Part shown: positions 35,837 through 44,130 of the stretch, in pieces | Layout: each line of letters begins with the position of its first letter | Numbering within the stretch: the first letter of the stretch is position 1 | Source of the DNA: Streptomyces sp. NRRL F-6676 | GTDB lineage: Bacteria; Actinomycetota; Actinomycetes; Streptomycetales; Streptomycetaceae | DNA length: 64,000 bases | Reading direction: 5' to 3' | Assembly: GCF_000725625.1 (NCBI RefSeq) | Contig: NZ_JOHS01000010.1 | Location: 310,001 to 374,000, forward strand | Notes under the pieces: generated by a model | The model's input: only the letters and a program-made list of their open reading frames with translations | Database searches by the model: none | What the model was told of the DNA's origin: nothing | Program-made: the position numbers and the translations under genes

Positions 35837-37621
35837 GTGAACGACCGATACGACGGATACGCGGGCGGCGGCGACCAGTACGAGCTCGTCGGCTACGACG
35901 ACTTCGGGCAGCCCGTGTACCGGCAGGTGCCCGCGCCCCGGGCACCCGAGGGCTACGACCCCTACGCCGGCCGCCCGCCGCAGCAATCCCAGGGCTACGC
36001 CGACCAGTCGGGCCGGTCGGGCCACGTGGACCAGACCGGTTACTCCGGCCAGTCCGGCCGGCAGGACTACTCCGGTTACGGCTACGACCCGTACGCCGCC
36101 GCCCCCCAGCAGCAGGCCGCGCCGTACGACACCGGCGCGGGCGGCTCCTCGTACGGCGGGGCCTACGACCCGTACGGGACCACCGGCGGCGCCCCGGGCG
36201 CCCCCGAGGACCCCTACGGGCAGCCGGCCGGCCGGGGTGCCGACCGGACCGCCCACATCCCCCAGCAGGCCCGCCCGGCGGACCCGGTCACCCAGGAGAC
36301 GCGGGGGAAGACCGAGCCGGACCCCGGTACCGACCCCGACGCCGCCCCCGAGTACCGCACCGAGCAGTTCGCCTTCGTCGAGGAGCCCGACGGCGACTCC
36401 GAGGACGTCATCGACTGGCTCAAGTTCACCGAGAACCGCACCGAGCGCCGCGAGGAGGCCAAGCGCCGCGCCCGCAGCCGTGTCGTCGCCCTCGTGGTCG
36501 TCCTCGCCCTCGTCGCCGTCGGCGGGGTCGGCTACCTCTGGTACGCGGGCAAGCTGACCGGCGGCTCCTCCGACGACGGCACCGCCGGCGCCACGACCGC
36601 GGCCGGCGCCCAGAGCCGGGACGTCATCGTCGTCCACCTGCACAACACCAGGGGCGGCGGCACCTCCACGGCGCTCCTCGTCGACAACACCACCACCAAG
36701 CAGGGCGCCACCGTGCTCCTGCCCAACTCCCTCACCCTGACCTCCGACGACGGGTCCACCACCACCCTCGCCAAGTCGGTCGACGACGACGGCTCCACCG
36801 GCACCCGCGACGAACTCGACACCGTCCTCGGCACCGACATCGAGGGCACCTGGCGCCTGGACACCCCGTACCTGAACAACCTCGTCGAGCTGGTCGGCAC
36901 CATCGAGGTCGACACCGACGCCGACGTGCCCGACCCCAGCAGCAAGAAGAAGGACGCCGAGATCCTCGTCCACAAGGGCGAGAGCCAGACCCTCAGCGGC
37001 AGGATGGCCGTCGCCTACGCCACCTACCGCGCCTCCGGGGAGTCCCAGGACGTCCAGCTGAAGCGGTTCGGGCAGGTCATGCAGGGCGTGCTGCGCAAGC
37101 TGTCCTCCGACGCGGGCGCCGCCACGACCACCGTGCAGACCCTCGCCCAGATCCTCGACCCCTCCCTGACCGACAAGGACCTCGGCGCCTTCCTCGCCAA
37201 GCTCGCCGCGCACGCCAAGGAGGGCGACTACACCACCGACATGGTGCCGGTGCGGGCCGACGGGAGCGTCGACGACTCGGCCGCCGACGGTGTGGTCAAG
37301 AAGCTGCTCGGCGGCACGGTGAAGAGCCCGGAGGCCGGGGACGCCGTACGCGTCGGCATCAAGAACGCCACCGGCGACAAGGACGACACCGAGAAGGCCC
37401 GCGTGACCCTCGTCAACGGCGGCTACACCTTCCTCGACGCCGGCACGGACACCGCCCGGGCCACGTCCGCCGTCACCTACGAGGACGCCGCCGACAAGGA
37501 GAACGCCGCCGAGGTCGCCAAGACCCTGGGACTGCCGACCGGTGCCGTGACGAAGGGCACGGTCACCTCTGGCGCCAACGTGTCGGTCGTGCTGGGCCAG
37601 GACTACCGGCCGGCGACATGA
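35837..37621 (+). CDS. LytR_C/LCP-like membrane protein
   Basis: LCP proteins transfer polymers to peptidoglycan outside the membrane. The 594-residue protein has a Tyr/Gly/Gln-rich disordered cytoplasmic region (about 1-160), one membrane span (about 218-236, VVALVVVLALVAVGGVGYLW), a divergent LCP-like region (about 255-450) and a LytR_C domain at the end (about 505-592, VRVGIKNATG). The LCP-like part lacks the SIPRD-type Arg-Asp motif, so it may not be catalytic. GTG 35837 has GAGAGGGG at 35824-35831. Its place between nadD and rsfS is the standard one in Streptomyces. Confidence 0.82.
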   Translation: MNDRYDGYAGGGDQYELVGYDDFGQPVYRQVPAPRAPEGYDPYAGRPPQQSQGYADQSGRSGHVDQTGYSGQSGRQDYSGYGYDPYAAAPQQQAAPYDTGAGGSSYGGAYDPYGTTGGAPGAPEDPYGQPAGRGADRTAHIPQQARPADPVTQETRGKTEPDPGTDPDAAPEYRTEQFAFVEEPDGDSEDVIDWLKFTENRTERREEAKRRARSRVVALVVVLALVAVGGVGYLWYAGKLTGGSSDDGTAGATTAAGAQSRDVIVVHLHNTRGGGTSTALLVDNTTTKQGATVLLPNSLTLTSDDGSTTTLAKSVDDDGSTGTRDELDTVLGTDIEGTWRLDTPYLNNLVELVGTIEVDTDADVPDPSSKKKDAEILVHKGESQTLSGRMAVAYATYRASGESQDVQLKRFGQVMQGVLRKLSSDAGAATTTVQTLAQILDPSLTDKDLGAFLAKLAAHAKEGDYTTDMVPVRADGSVDDSAADGVVKKLLGGTVKSPEAGDAVRVGIKNATGDKDDTEKARVTLVNGGYTFLDAGTDTARATSAVTYEDAADKENAAEVAKTLGLPTGAVTKGTVTSGANVSVVLGQDYRPAT

Positions 37622-37781
37622 GCCCCGGACCGCCCCGGCCCCCCGGGGCGGTCCGTTAATCGCCAAGGGTCCCCGGCGGACCGTGAGACCCTTGGGGAGT
37701 GATACCCCGTGCGGGCGGTCGCCGCCTGGTGCGGCCCCGGGCCCCCGCACCGCCCCGACCGCCGACACGGAAAGCCGCGCA

Positions 37782-38228
37782 GTGACCGCTACCGACCGCT
37801 CTCTCGAACTCATCAACGCCGCCGCCCAGGCGGCCGCCGACAAGCTCGCGCACGACATCATCGCCTACGACGTCAGCGACGTCCTGTCGATCACGGACGC
37901 CTTCCTGCTGGCGTCCGCGCCCAACGACCGCCAGGTCAAGTCGATCGTCGACGAGATCGAGGAACGGCTCAACAAGGAACTCGGCGCCAAGCCGGTACGC
38001 CGCGAGGGCGACCGCGAGGCCCGCTGGGTGCTGCTCGACTACGTGGACATCGTGGTGCACGTCCAGCACAGCGAGGAGCGCGTCTTCTACGCCCTGGAAC
38101 GGCTGTGGAAGGACTGCCCCGAGCTCGACCTCCCCGAGGACGCCCGGGCCACCCGCGGCAAGGCCGAGGAGCACGCCAAGCTGCGCGCGGCCGAGGAGGC
38201 GGCGGAGTTCGGCGGAGAGTTGCGGTGA
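37782..38228 (+). CDS. rsfS: Ribosomal silencing factor RsfS
   Basis: RsfS binds L14 on the large subunit and blocks subunit joining when nutrients are short. The 148-residue protein has the DUF143 core (about 8-115) with DIIAYDVSDVLSITDAFLL and WVLLDYVDIVVHVQHSEERV, and a charged helical tail. GTG 37782 has GGAAAG 7 bases upstream; the longer open frame is Pro-rich filler. The stop overlaps the next start (GTGA), so the phosphatase is translationally coupled to it. Confidence 0.95.
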   Translation: MTATDRSLELINAAAQAAADKLAHDIIAYDVSDVLSITDAFLLASAPNDRQVKSIVDEIEERLNKELGAKPVRREGDREARWVLLDYVDIVVHVQHSEERVFYALERLWKDCPELDLPEDARATRGKAEEHAKLRAAEEAAEFGGELR

Positions 38229-38911
38229 ACCCCGTCACGGACGGCGGCCCGGGCGGCGACGCCGGCCGGCGGCCCGGCCGCGGACGCCGCGTCATCCTGT
38301 GGCGGCACGGCCAGACCCGGTGGAACGTGGAGCGGCGCTTCCAGGGCTCCACTGACGTCGAACTGACCGAGGTGGGCGTCGGCCAGGCCCGCCGGGCCGC
38401 CCGGCTGCTCGCCTCCCTGCGCCCGGACGCCATCGTGGCCTCCGACCTCAGGCGGGCCGCCGCCACCGCCGGCGAGCTCGCCGCGCTCACGGGTCTGGAC
38501 GTGGCGTACGACGAGGGGCTGCGCGAGACCTACGCGGGCGTCTGGCAGGGGCTGACGCACGAGGAGATCATCGCCCGTCACGGCGAGGAGTACGCCGCGT
38601 GGAAGCGCGGCGAACCGGTCCGCCGCGGTGGCGGCGAGCTGGAGACGGAGGTCGCCGACCGGGCCGCCCCCGTCGTGCTGCGGCATGCCGAGAAGCTGCC
38701 CGAGGACGGCACGCTGGTGGTGGTCAGCCACGGCGGCACCATCCGCACCACCATCGGGCGGCTGCTCGGCCTGGAGTCGCCCCACTGGGAGAGCTTCGGC
38801 GGCCTGTCGAACTGCTGCTGGTCCGTCCTCGGCGAGGGCACCCGCGGCTGGCGCCTCCTGGAGCACAACGCGGGCACCCTCCCGGAGCCGGTCCTCGGCG
38901 ACGACGTCTGA
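38225..38911 (+). CDS. Histidine phosphatase family protein
   Basis: Members use a phospho-histidine to remove phosphate from sugars, nucleotides or proteins; the substrate here is unknown. The 228-residue protein has the catalytic WRHGQTRWN near residue 27 (RHG motif), a conserved Glu in the middle (GLRETYAGVWQG) and the second catalytic histidine in VVSHGGTIR. It overlaps rsfS by 4 bases. The rsfS-phosphatase pair is common in actinobacteria. A hairpin with arms gttcttc and gaagaac precedes the tRNA gene downstream and may end this transcript. Confidence 0.92.
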   Translation: MNPVTDGGPGGDAGRRPGRGRRVILWRHGQTRWNVERRFQGSTDVELTEVGVGQARRAARLLASLRPDAIVASDLRRAAATAGELAALTGLDVAYDEGLRETYAGVWQGLTHEEIIARHGEEYAAWKRGEPVRRGGGELETEVADRAAPVVLRHAEKLPEDGTLVVVSHGGTIRTTIGRLLGLESPHWESFGGLSNCCWSVLGEGTRGWRLLEHNAGTLPEPVLGDDV

Positions 38912-38987
38912 ACCACCGGATTTCACTTTCCGGCTGGTCGCAGGCTAAAGTTCTTCTTGTTCGCCCGCCGAGCGGGAAGAACGACAA

Positions 38988-39060
38988 GGGGCTATAGCTC
39001 AGTTGGTAGAGCGCCTGCATGGCATGCAGGAGGTCAGGAGTTCAATTCTCCTTAGCTCCA
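38988..39060 (+). tRNA. tRNA-Ala (anticodon GGC), copy 1
   Basis: The 73-base cloverleaf has acceptor arms ggggcta and tagctcc (one G-U pair), D-arm gctcagttggtagagc, anticodon stem cctgc/gcagg with loop atggcat, and T-arm aggag ttcaatt ctcct. The anticodon GGC reads GCC. CCA is not encoded. An identical copy lies at 40744. TAAAGT at about 38946-38951 is a likely -10. Confidence 0.97.
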
Positions 39061-39078
39061 CATATTTCAACACTCTCG

Positions 39079-39119
39079 TGAAGCGGGGGGCACGGGCATC
39101 GCCCGGGCCCCCCGCTTCA
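39079..39119 (+). terminator. Terminator hairpin after tRNA-Ala copy 1
   Basis: Perfect 13-bp arms tgaagcggggggc (39079-39091) and gccccccgcttca (39107-39119), with an inner gggc/gccc. It would also stop transcription from the convergent DUF4157 gene. Confidence 0.85.
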
Positions 39120-39170
39120 TGTGTGTCCCGAGCGGGGCGGACCTCATCAGTCCGCCCCGGTCTCCTCCCC

Positions 39171-39827
39171 CTACTCCTGACCGTCCTGCCAGCTGCTGGG
39201 CGCCGGTCCTGACATGACGCGGCGCGCGTTGGCCTCGGCCTCCCGCTCGAAGGCGTCCGAGGGATCGGACACCTTCGTCCCGTCACCCATGTCCGTGCCC
39301 GCCACCGGCCCCTGGCGCTGCTGCTTCACATGCCCGAGTTCGTGCGCAAGAGTATGCGGGTCGATGCGTGGCGTATTCATGGCGATGTGGTTGCCCGAGG
39401 TCCAGGCGGTCGCATCCAACTCCACGGTCGACTCCTTGGCGAGGCTGTCCGTGTGCAGCACCACATCGGAGAAGTCCGCGCCGAGGCGGCTCTCCATGTC
39501 CTCCCGCACGGGTTCGGGCAGCGGCCTCCCGGGAGAACTCAGCACCTTGTCCACGATGGAGCGCCGCTGGACCGGCGCGGGCTGCTCGTGCCCGCACCCG
39601 GCGCCGTGCGTGTGCCGCTCCTCCTCCCGTCGCCGCTGCACGATCCGCGTCACGGCGGCATTGCCCGCGCTGCGCTGGAGGGCGCGGATCGTGTGCGGTG
39701 ACGCGGGATCGCCGTGCCCGGCCGTGTCGGCGGCCCGTCCCGTGTCCCGCTTCCGTGCGGTGATGCCGGGGGGCAGGGCTCGGGCAGCCTCGGACGTGTG
39801 CTCGGCCGGCGACTCGTTGGCGCGCAT
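39171..39827 (-). CDS. DUF4157 domain protein (eCIS-associated metallopeptidase-like)
   Basis: DUF4157 domains are found in predicted toxins and proteins linked to extracellular contractile injection systems; a role for this one is not known. The 218-residue protein has an N-terminal Arg/Ala-rich part with LQRSAGNAAVTRIVQRR, a His/Cys patch (HTHGAGCGH) and the DUF4157 core (about 112-180, GRPLPEPVREDMESRLGADF). The core ends in the zinc motif HELGHVKQQ. ATG 39827 follows GGAAAGG by 7 bases; ATG 39863 is less likely. No other contractile-system gene is in the window. It lies between two identical tRNA genes. Confidence 0.85.
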   Translation of the reverse strand: MRANESPAEHTSEAARALPPGITARKRDTGRAADTAGHGDPASPHTIRALQRSAGNAAVTRIVQRRREEERHTHGAGCGHEQPAPVQRRSIVDKVLSSPGRPLPEPVREDMESRLGADFSDVVLHTDSLAKESTVELDATAWTSGNHIAMNTPRIDPHTLAHELGHVKQQRQGPVAGTDMGDGTKVSDPSDAFEREAEANARRVMSGPAPSSWQDGQE

Positions 39828-39863
39828 ACGCGGACCTTTCCGATGACGGAGGAAAGCTCTCAC

Positions 39864-40173
39864 GGTAGGCGCACCGGGCGGCGCGCGGACCGGCCTCCGG
39901 GGCAGTCCTCGGGGAACCGCTCCCCGGAATCAAGGGCAGCGGAGCGGGGTAGAGCACTCTCCGCACACTCGTGCGGACCGGCTTGAGTCACTTCGGGTTC
40001 TGCGGGCGTATATCTCTGCGGACGCGCTCCTCATCCGGACGTACGCGCCGGTCGCGGCGGGTGTCCGGGGTGCCGTGTCCGGACTGGTACGAAGGCGTCG
40101 CTGACCGTATTGGCCCGGCCGTGGCAGAATCAAACGGCCGGAAGGGAGCGCGGCCCGACGGGAGGGAGTGGCG
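39864..40173. other. Intergenic region upstream of the zinc-ribbon genes
   Basis: No gene is supported in these 310 bases. A small inverted repeat (ccgcac, 4-base loop, gtgcgg) lies at 39961-39976. Promoters for the divergent DUF4157 gene and the zinc-ribbon genes are expected here, but none is clear. Confidence 0.3.
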
Positions 40174-40347
40174 ATGCCTGCGAGCATCCGCGGGGAGGTC
40201 CGGGGCCTCCTCGCAGTGGCGGTGCCGAGAAAGAAGGCCACCTCCCTGGACTGCCCTTCCTGCGGTTCGTCCCACGTCGCCCAGGTCCTCGGCGACAACG
40301 GCGGCGTTTCCTACGTGTGCACGGCCTGCGGCCACAGCTGGAGCTGA
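40174..40347 (+). CDS. 57-residue zinc-ribbon protein
   Basis: I do not recognise a named family. ATG 40174 follows GGAGGGAG (40161-40168). The protein has a basic N-terminal half and a zinc ribbon with knuckles CPSCGSS (C27, C30) and CTACGHSW (C49, C52), 18 residues between them. Such ribbons often bind nucleic acid or other proteins. It ends 3 bases before the next small gene starts, so the two form an operon. Confidence 0.8.
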   Translation: MPASIRGEVRGLLAVAVPRKKATSLDCPSCGSSHVAQVLGDNGGVSYVCTACGHSWS

Positions 40348-40350
40348 TCG

Positions 40351-40584
40351 ATGGGTGCACACAGGCGTAAGTGCGACTGGTGCGGCAGCGGCACGCCGAT
40401 CGTCCGCGACATGGAGCCGGTGAACCAGGACTACCAGTACTGGTGCGAGGAGTGCGCGCGGGCGCTGATCATAAAAGGCGACCCCATCGAGACGTACCGC
40501 GAACTCGAGGGTGAGCCGATCTACGGCCGGCTGCTCGACGAGCACTGCACGCTCAAGCGGTTCTACTCGTTCGCGACGGCCTGA
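40351..40584 (+). CDS. 77-residue Cys-rich small protein
   Basis: The function is unknown to me. The protein begins MGAHRRKCDWCGSGTP and has a second pair in YWCEECARAL, so four cysteines (C8, C11, C32, C35) can bind one zinc. The rest is mixed helical (IETYRELEGEPIYGRLLDEH). ATG 40351 has GGAG 8 bases upstream, inside the preceding gene. Its good coding bias and Cys spacing support it as real. It ends 159 bases before the second tRNA-Ala gene. Confidence 0.8.
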   Translation: MGAHRRKCDWCGSGTPIVRDMEPVNQDYQYWCEECARALIIKGDPIETYRELEGEPIYGRLLDEHCTLKRFYSFATA

Positions 40585-40743
40585 GCCCGCGGGGCCGCGC
40601 CCGCCGCCCGGGCCCTCGTTCCGGCCGCCCGCGGGCACCGGAATCGATTTGGTGGTCGACCCCCCGGACCGTGTAATGTTGGCGTCGCCGCCGGGGAGAC
40701 CGGGCGGACCGCTCGGAAACGCGGTTTCACCGCGTGACCGTAC

Positions 40744-40816
40744 GGGGCTATAGCTCAGTTGGTAGAGCGCCTGCATGGCATGCAGGAGGTCAGGAGTTCA
40801 ATTCTCCTTAGCTCCA
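40744..40816 (+). tRNA. tRNA-Ala (anticodon GGC), copy 2
   Basis: Identical over all 73 bases to the copy at 38988, but with unrelated flanks. TAATGT at 40674-40679 may be the -10 of its promoter, with TTGGTG at 40649-40654 as a loose -35. Confidence 0.97.
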
Positions 40817-40829
40817 CACACAGAAGATG

Positions 40830-40863
40830 AGGCGGGTCATCCGGAACGGATGGCCCGCCTTTC
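40830..40863. terminator. Terminator hairpin between tRNA-Ala copy 2 and the NuoF-like gene
   Basis: Arms aggcgggtcatcc and ggatggcccgcct pair over 13 bases with one G-U, and TTT follows on the plus strand. It can serve both the tRNA and the convergent gene. Confidence 0.8.
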
Positions 40864-40930
40864 GCATGGGTGAAAGAGGACGGGAGCGGTTCCCGGCCGC
40901 GCTGCCGCCGGAGACCGCCCCCTCAAGACC

Positions 40931-42562
40931 TCAGCGGCCGCTGCCCAGCGCCCGCCGGCCCCGGCCTCCACCGCGGCCCTGGGAGAGGACGGGCAGATTG
41001 CGGGACGGCGCCGAGGAGCGGGTGTCCTCCTCGATGCGCAGCGCCAGCGCCGGGCACCGCCGTACCGCCCGCAGCGCCTTCGCCTCGGCGTACCGGGGCA
41101 CGGGGGCCTGAGCGACGGTCGGGAAGCCGTCGGCGCCGAGTTCGAACACCTCGGGGAGGATGTCCGCGCACAGTCCGTGGCCCCGGCACAGCGTCCAGTC
41201 GACGTAGATCTTCTGCCGGCTGTCGCCCGCCTCGGGTGCGGCCTGGCCGCCGCCCGGGATGCCGGTCGGCGCCCTGCCGTCCTCGAAGAGGGGCAGTACG
41301 CCCTCCACGGGCCGTCCGCAGCCGTTGCCCAGGACATGGGCGGCCAGGTCGTCCGTGAACGCCTTGATGGTCGACTCCAGGAACATCGCCGAGCCGTCCG
41401 GGTGCGAGCAGGCGCCGCGTCGCTTCACGGCCTTGGCGACCTGCTTGAGGGCCTCCAGGGCGGCGGGACCGCCGCCGTTGAGGATGTCCTCCATGCCGCG
41501 CGCGGCGGCCGGTAGGCCGAGGTAGCAGGGGCCGCACTGGCCCGCGCTCTCCTCCGCCAGCCACTTCGCCACTTGCAGCGACTCGCCCAGCGGGCAGGTC
41601 TCCTGACGGATCGGCAGGATGGCGCCCGCGCCCAGCGAACCCCCGACGGCGTCCAGGGAGTTGCGCGAGACGATCGCCTCGTCGACCGTGGCCGCGTCGA
41701 TCCACTTGCCGTGGTAACCGCCCGTCAGCACGCCCTGCGGTACCGGCGGGGCGCCGGCCAGTTGCAGGACGTACCGCAGGGGCACGCCGGTGGGGACCTC
41801 GATCACCATGGGGCGGGCGACGGCGCCGGAGACCGTGAGCATCACGGTGCCCGGCTCGTCGTAGAGGCCGGTGTTGCGGTAGCGGTCCGGGCCGATGCGG
41901 GCGGCGATCGCCAGCTGGGCGAACGTCTCCGCGTTGGAGAGCAGTGTGGGCGCGCCGCCCACCCCGCTCTGCGAGGCGCTGATCTTGCGGCCCGGCGGGA
42001 TGGCCGGGCCGCCGTCGATCGAACGGATCAGCGAGGCGGCGGCGCCCGTCACCATCCGTACCGGGTTGCGCTGCACGCGCGCGCGGATGGCCGCGCCGCG
42101 CCGGTCGCCGAGTCCGCGCTCGGAGAGCGCCTGCTCCATCGAGCGCTCGGTGGACTCCCGGGTCACGCCCACCACCAGGGTGCGCGCGCCCAGGGCCTCG
42201 GCGACCAGCAGGGCGCCGTCCAGGATGAGGTGCGGTGCCCGGTTGATCAGCACCGTGTCCTTGCGGCAGGCGGGTTCGTCCTCGCTTCCGTTGACCACGA
42301 CCACCGGCCGGGTGCCGCGGCGGATCGCCTGTTCGGCGACCGACCGCAGCTTCTTGTGGAAGGGGAAGCCTGCGCCGCCCCTTCCCTTGAGGGATATCTG
42401 TTCGGCGAGCTGTGCGAGCTGCTCGCCGCCCATCGGTTCGAGCGGCCCGTGCACCTTCAGATGCATGGGCAGATCGAGCCGTTCCACAAGGTCGAAGCCC
42501 GACGTGAGCTGGGGAAGTCCGACGACGCGGACCTCGGGGACGTCGGGCAGGGCCTCGTTCAC
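40931..42562 (-). CDS. NuoF-like NADH oxidoreductase subunit fused to a [3Fe-4S]-type ferredoxin
   Basis: This is a flavin/iron-sulfur electron-transfer protein of 543 residues. The NuoF-like part (about 30-415) has the FMN motif GRGGAGFP at 60-67, VVVNGSEDEPACRKD near 87-101, an SLBB-like part and an iron-sulfur region with C343, C346 and C385. The position of NuoF's first ligand is Ala340 (ESAGQCGPC instead of ESCGxCxPC), so cluster binding may differ; C323 is nearby. A ferredoxin domain (about 450-512) has C459-RGHGL-C465 and C503, with His462 at the second ligand position, as in [3Fe-4S] ferredoxins. The GTG start overlaps the stop of the upstream membrane protein (GTGA), so the two are coupled partners. 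Confidence 0.88.
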   Translation of the reverse strand: MNEALPDVPEVRVVGLPQLTSGFDLVERLDLPMHLKVHGPLEPMGGEQLAQLAEQISLKGRGGAGFPFHKKLRSVAEQAIRRGTRPVVVVNGSEDEPACRKDTVLINRAPHLILDGALLVAEALGARTLVVGVTRESTERSMEQALSERGLGDRRGAAIRARVQRNPVRMVTGAAASLIRSIDGGPAIPPGRKISASQSGVGGAPTLLSNAETFAQLAIAARIGPDRYRNTGLYDEPGTVMLTVSGAVARPMVIEVPTGVPLRYVLQLAGAPPVPQGVLTGGYHGKWIDAATVDEAIVSRNSLDAVGGSLGAGAILPIRQETCPLGESLQVAKWLAEESAGQCGPCYLGLPAAARGMEDILNGGGPAALEALKQVAKAVKRRGACSHPDGSAMFLESTIKAFTDDLAAHVLGNGCGRPVEGVLPLFEDGRAPTGIPGGGQAAPEAGDSRQKIYVDWTLCRGHGLCADILPEVFELGADGFPTVAQAPVPRYAEAKALRAVRRCPALALRIEEDTRSSAPSRNLPVLSQGRGGGRGRRALGSGR

Positions 42563-43851
42563 TTAAAGCCTCCGGAAGGCGTGTTCCATGGTTCTCCGGA
42601 GCCCGGGGCGTCGAAGGCACCGGGCAGGGTGTCGCTGGCGGGACCGCTGTTGTACGTGTCATCGGGGTTGTACGTACCGAAGGGGGTGTTCGACTCACCC
42701 GCGGCCGAGAAAGTCCCGGAGGAGTTCTCGTAGCCGCTCTGGTACGTCATCCCGCCCGCGAAGGTGTCGGTCATCGGGTCGTACGCGGAGGGCGGGGCCT
42801 CGCCCACCGGCGGCGGGGACGGGGCGGGCCAGCGCGGGCCCGCCGGGGCGCCGCCGTCCATGCGCGGCAGCGGGCCGGTGCCCTGCACGTCCATGCGCTG
42901 GGTGGCGTCCGTGAAGGTGCCCTGTGCCCGGGGGGTGTTCGAGACGGTCCGGTAGGCGGCCGCGAAGCCGCTCCCGGGCTCCGGGCTCATGGCGCGGAAG
43001 CCGGAGGTGTCGTAGCGCGGCGCGGGCCCGGTGGCGCCGGCGCCCGCCGGGCCGGCCGCGCCGGGGGAGCGGCGGCCGGAGCGGGACGCGAAGCCCGCCG
43101 TGGCGGCCGTCTCGGCGTTGCGGGCGCGGCTGGCCTCCAGGCCCTCGCGGCCGATCCGGTTGTCGGTGCCGATGAGGGCGACGATCCGGTCGGCGACCTT
43201 GCGCTTGAAGGGGCGCGGGGCGCTGCGCAGGGCGAGCGCGGCCATGACGCCGAGCAGGCACAGCTCGTACAGGACGGTGAAGAGGGGAGACTTCACCGCG
43301 CGGCCCGCGTACAGGCCGTGGACCAGGGCGCAGCACCAGGCGGGGTAGGCCAGCATGTGCATCGCCCGCCAGCGGGCGGCGACCGGCGCGGGGGACGCGA
43401 AGACGCTGCGCAGGGCGCCGGTGACGGCGGTGAAGATCATGAGCAGTCCGGCCGCCGAGCCGAGGCCGACGAGCCCGGCGATGCCGGTGAAGCCGAGGCT
43501 GAAGGGGATCACCGCGGCGATGAACCGCGTGTGGTCGAGCGCCAGTTTGACCGTCACGTGCAGCAGCAGGAAGGCCACCGAGGAGATGGCCGTCGTGCGG
43601 TGCACGGCCTGCGCCACGATGCGCTGGCGCGTGTTGAGGAAGATGCGGTCGGTCGCGATCAGGCCCCAGATCACCGAGCAGGAGAGGGCGACCAGCGACA
43701 GCACGCCGGCGCCGAAGTTGAGGAAGTCCCGTACCGCGTTCCCGCCGGCCAGCACGACGACGGGTATCAGCAGCAGGACGACGGCGCTCGCCGGCCCGTA
43801 GGCCGAACGGCCTGGCCTGGGCAGCGAGCTGGCACTACGACGAGGATTCAT
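42559..43851 (-). CDS. Ferric-reductase-like heme membrane protein
   Basis: The 430-residue protein resembles ferric-reductase/cytochrome b-type membrane domains. It has about six spans in the first 215 residues with histidines suited to heme ligation: VHRTTAISSVAFLLLHVTVK and RAMHMLAYPAWCCALVHGLY. The C-terminal half is Gly/Ser/Pro-rich and disordered. It is translationally coupled to the NuoF-ferredoxin fusion, so electrons may pass from NAD(P)H through flavin and clusters to this heme protein (inference). ATG 43851 has CGGAG 8 bases upstream; the longer open frame is unlikely. An AT-rich divergent region with an inverted repeat precedes it. Confidence 0.85.
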   Translation of the reverse strand: MNPRRSASSLPRPGRSAYGPASAVVLLLIPVVVLAGGNAVRDFLNFGAGVLSLVALSCSVIWGLIATDRIFLNTRQRIVAQAVHRTTAISSVAFLLLHVTVKLALDHTRFIAAVIPFSLGFTGIAGLVGLGSAAGLLMIFTAVTGALRSVFASPAPVAARWRAMHMLAYPAWCCALVHGLYAGRAVKSPLFTVLYELCLLGVMAALALRSAPRPFKRKVADRIVALIGTDNRIGREGLEASRARNAETAATAGFASRSGRRSPGAAGPAGAGATGPAPRYDTSGFRAMSPEPGSGFAAAYRTVSNTPRAQGTFTDATQRMDVQGTGPLPRMDGGAPAGPRWPAPSPPPVGEAPPSAYDPMTDTFAGGMTYQSGYENSSGTFSAAGESNTPFGTYNPDDTYNSGPASDTLPGAFDAPGSGEPWNTPSGGFK

Positions 43852-44001
43852 GGGGGCGACTCCGAGCGGTTCGGTAAAGCGGTCCCGCCGGTGCACTCTA
43901 AGGCGGCTCCAAACCGAGCGGTACGAGGTTTGAGTTATTGCCTTGTTATCCAAGGGTCTCCAGGGGTGTGCGTTGTCCCACTAGAGAGCATTACGCGAAG
44001 T

Positions 44002-44018
44002 AACAATTGAATATTGTT
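44002..44018. promoter_or_regulatory. Inverted repeat in the divergent promoter region (operator candidate)
   Basis: AACAAT, 5-base spacer, ATTGTT lies in an unusually AT-rich patch. On the minus strand TTGTTA with TAGTGG 17 bases further could be the promoter of the heme-protein gene, and the repeat overlaps its -35. Confidence 0.4.
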
Positions 44019-44118
44019 CAGGTTTTCCCGGCCGGTGCCGGTGCCGGGGCCACGGGCGGGGAGCCGGGGGGAGTGTCCGGCGGGCGGGAGTCCGTCGCGG
44101 GGCGCTCGGCCGCTGCGG

Positions 44119-44124
44119 TACCCT
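44119..44124 (+). promoter_or_regulatory. -10 box of the leuS leader transcript
   Basis: TACCCT ends 6 bases before the ATG of the leader peptide, so the transcript probably begins at that ATG (leaderless). Confidence 0.6.
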
Positions 44125-44130
44125 GTCGCC

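Noticed and set aside
38988..40816. Integrated element bounded by tRNA attachment sites
   Set aside because: Both tRNA genes are complete and identical, there is no integrase, and the content is short and chromosomal in codon use.
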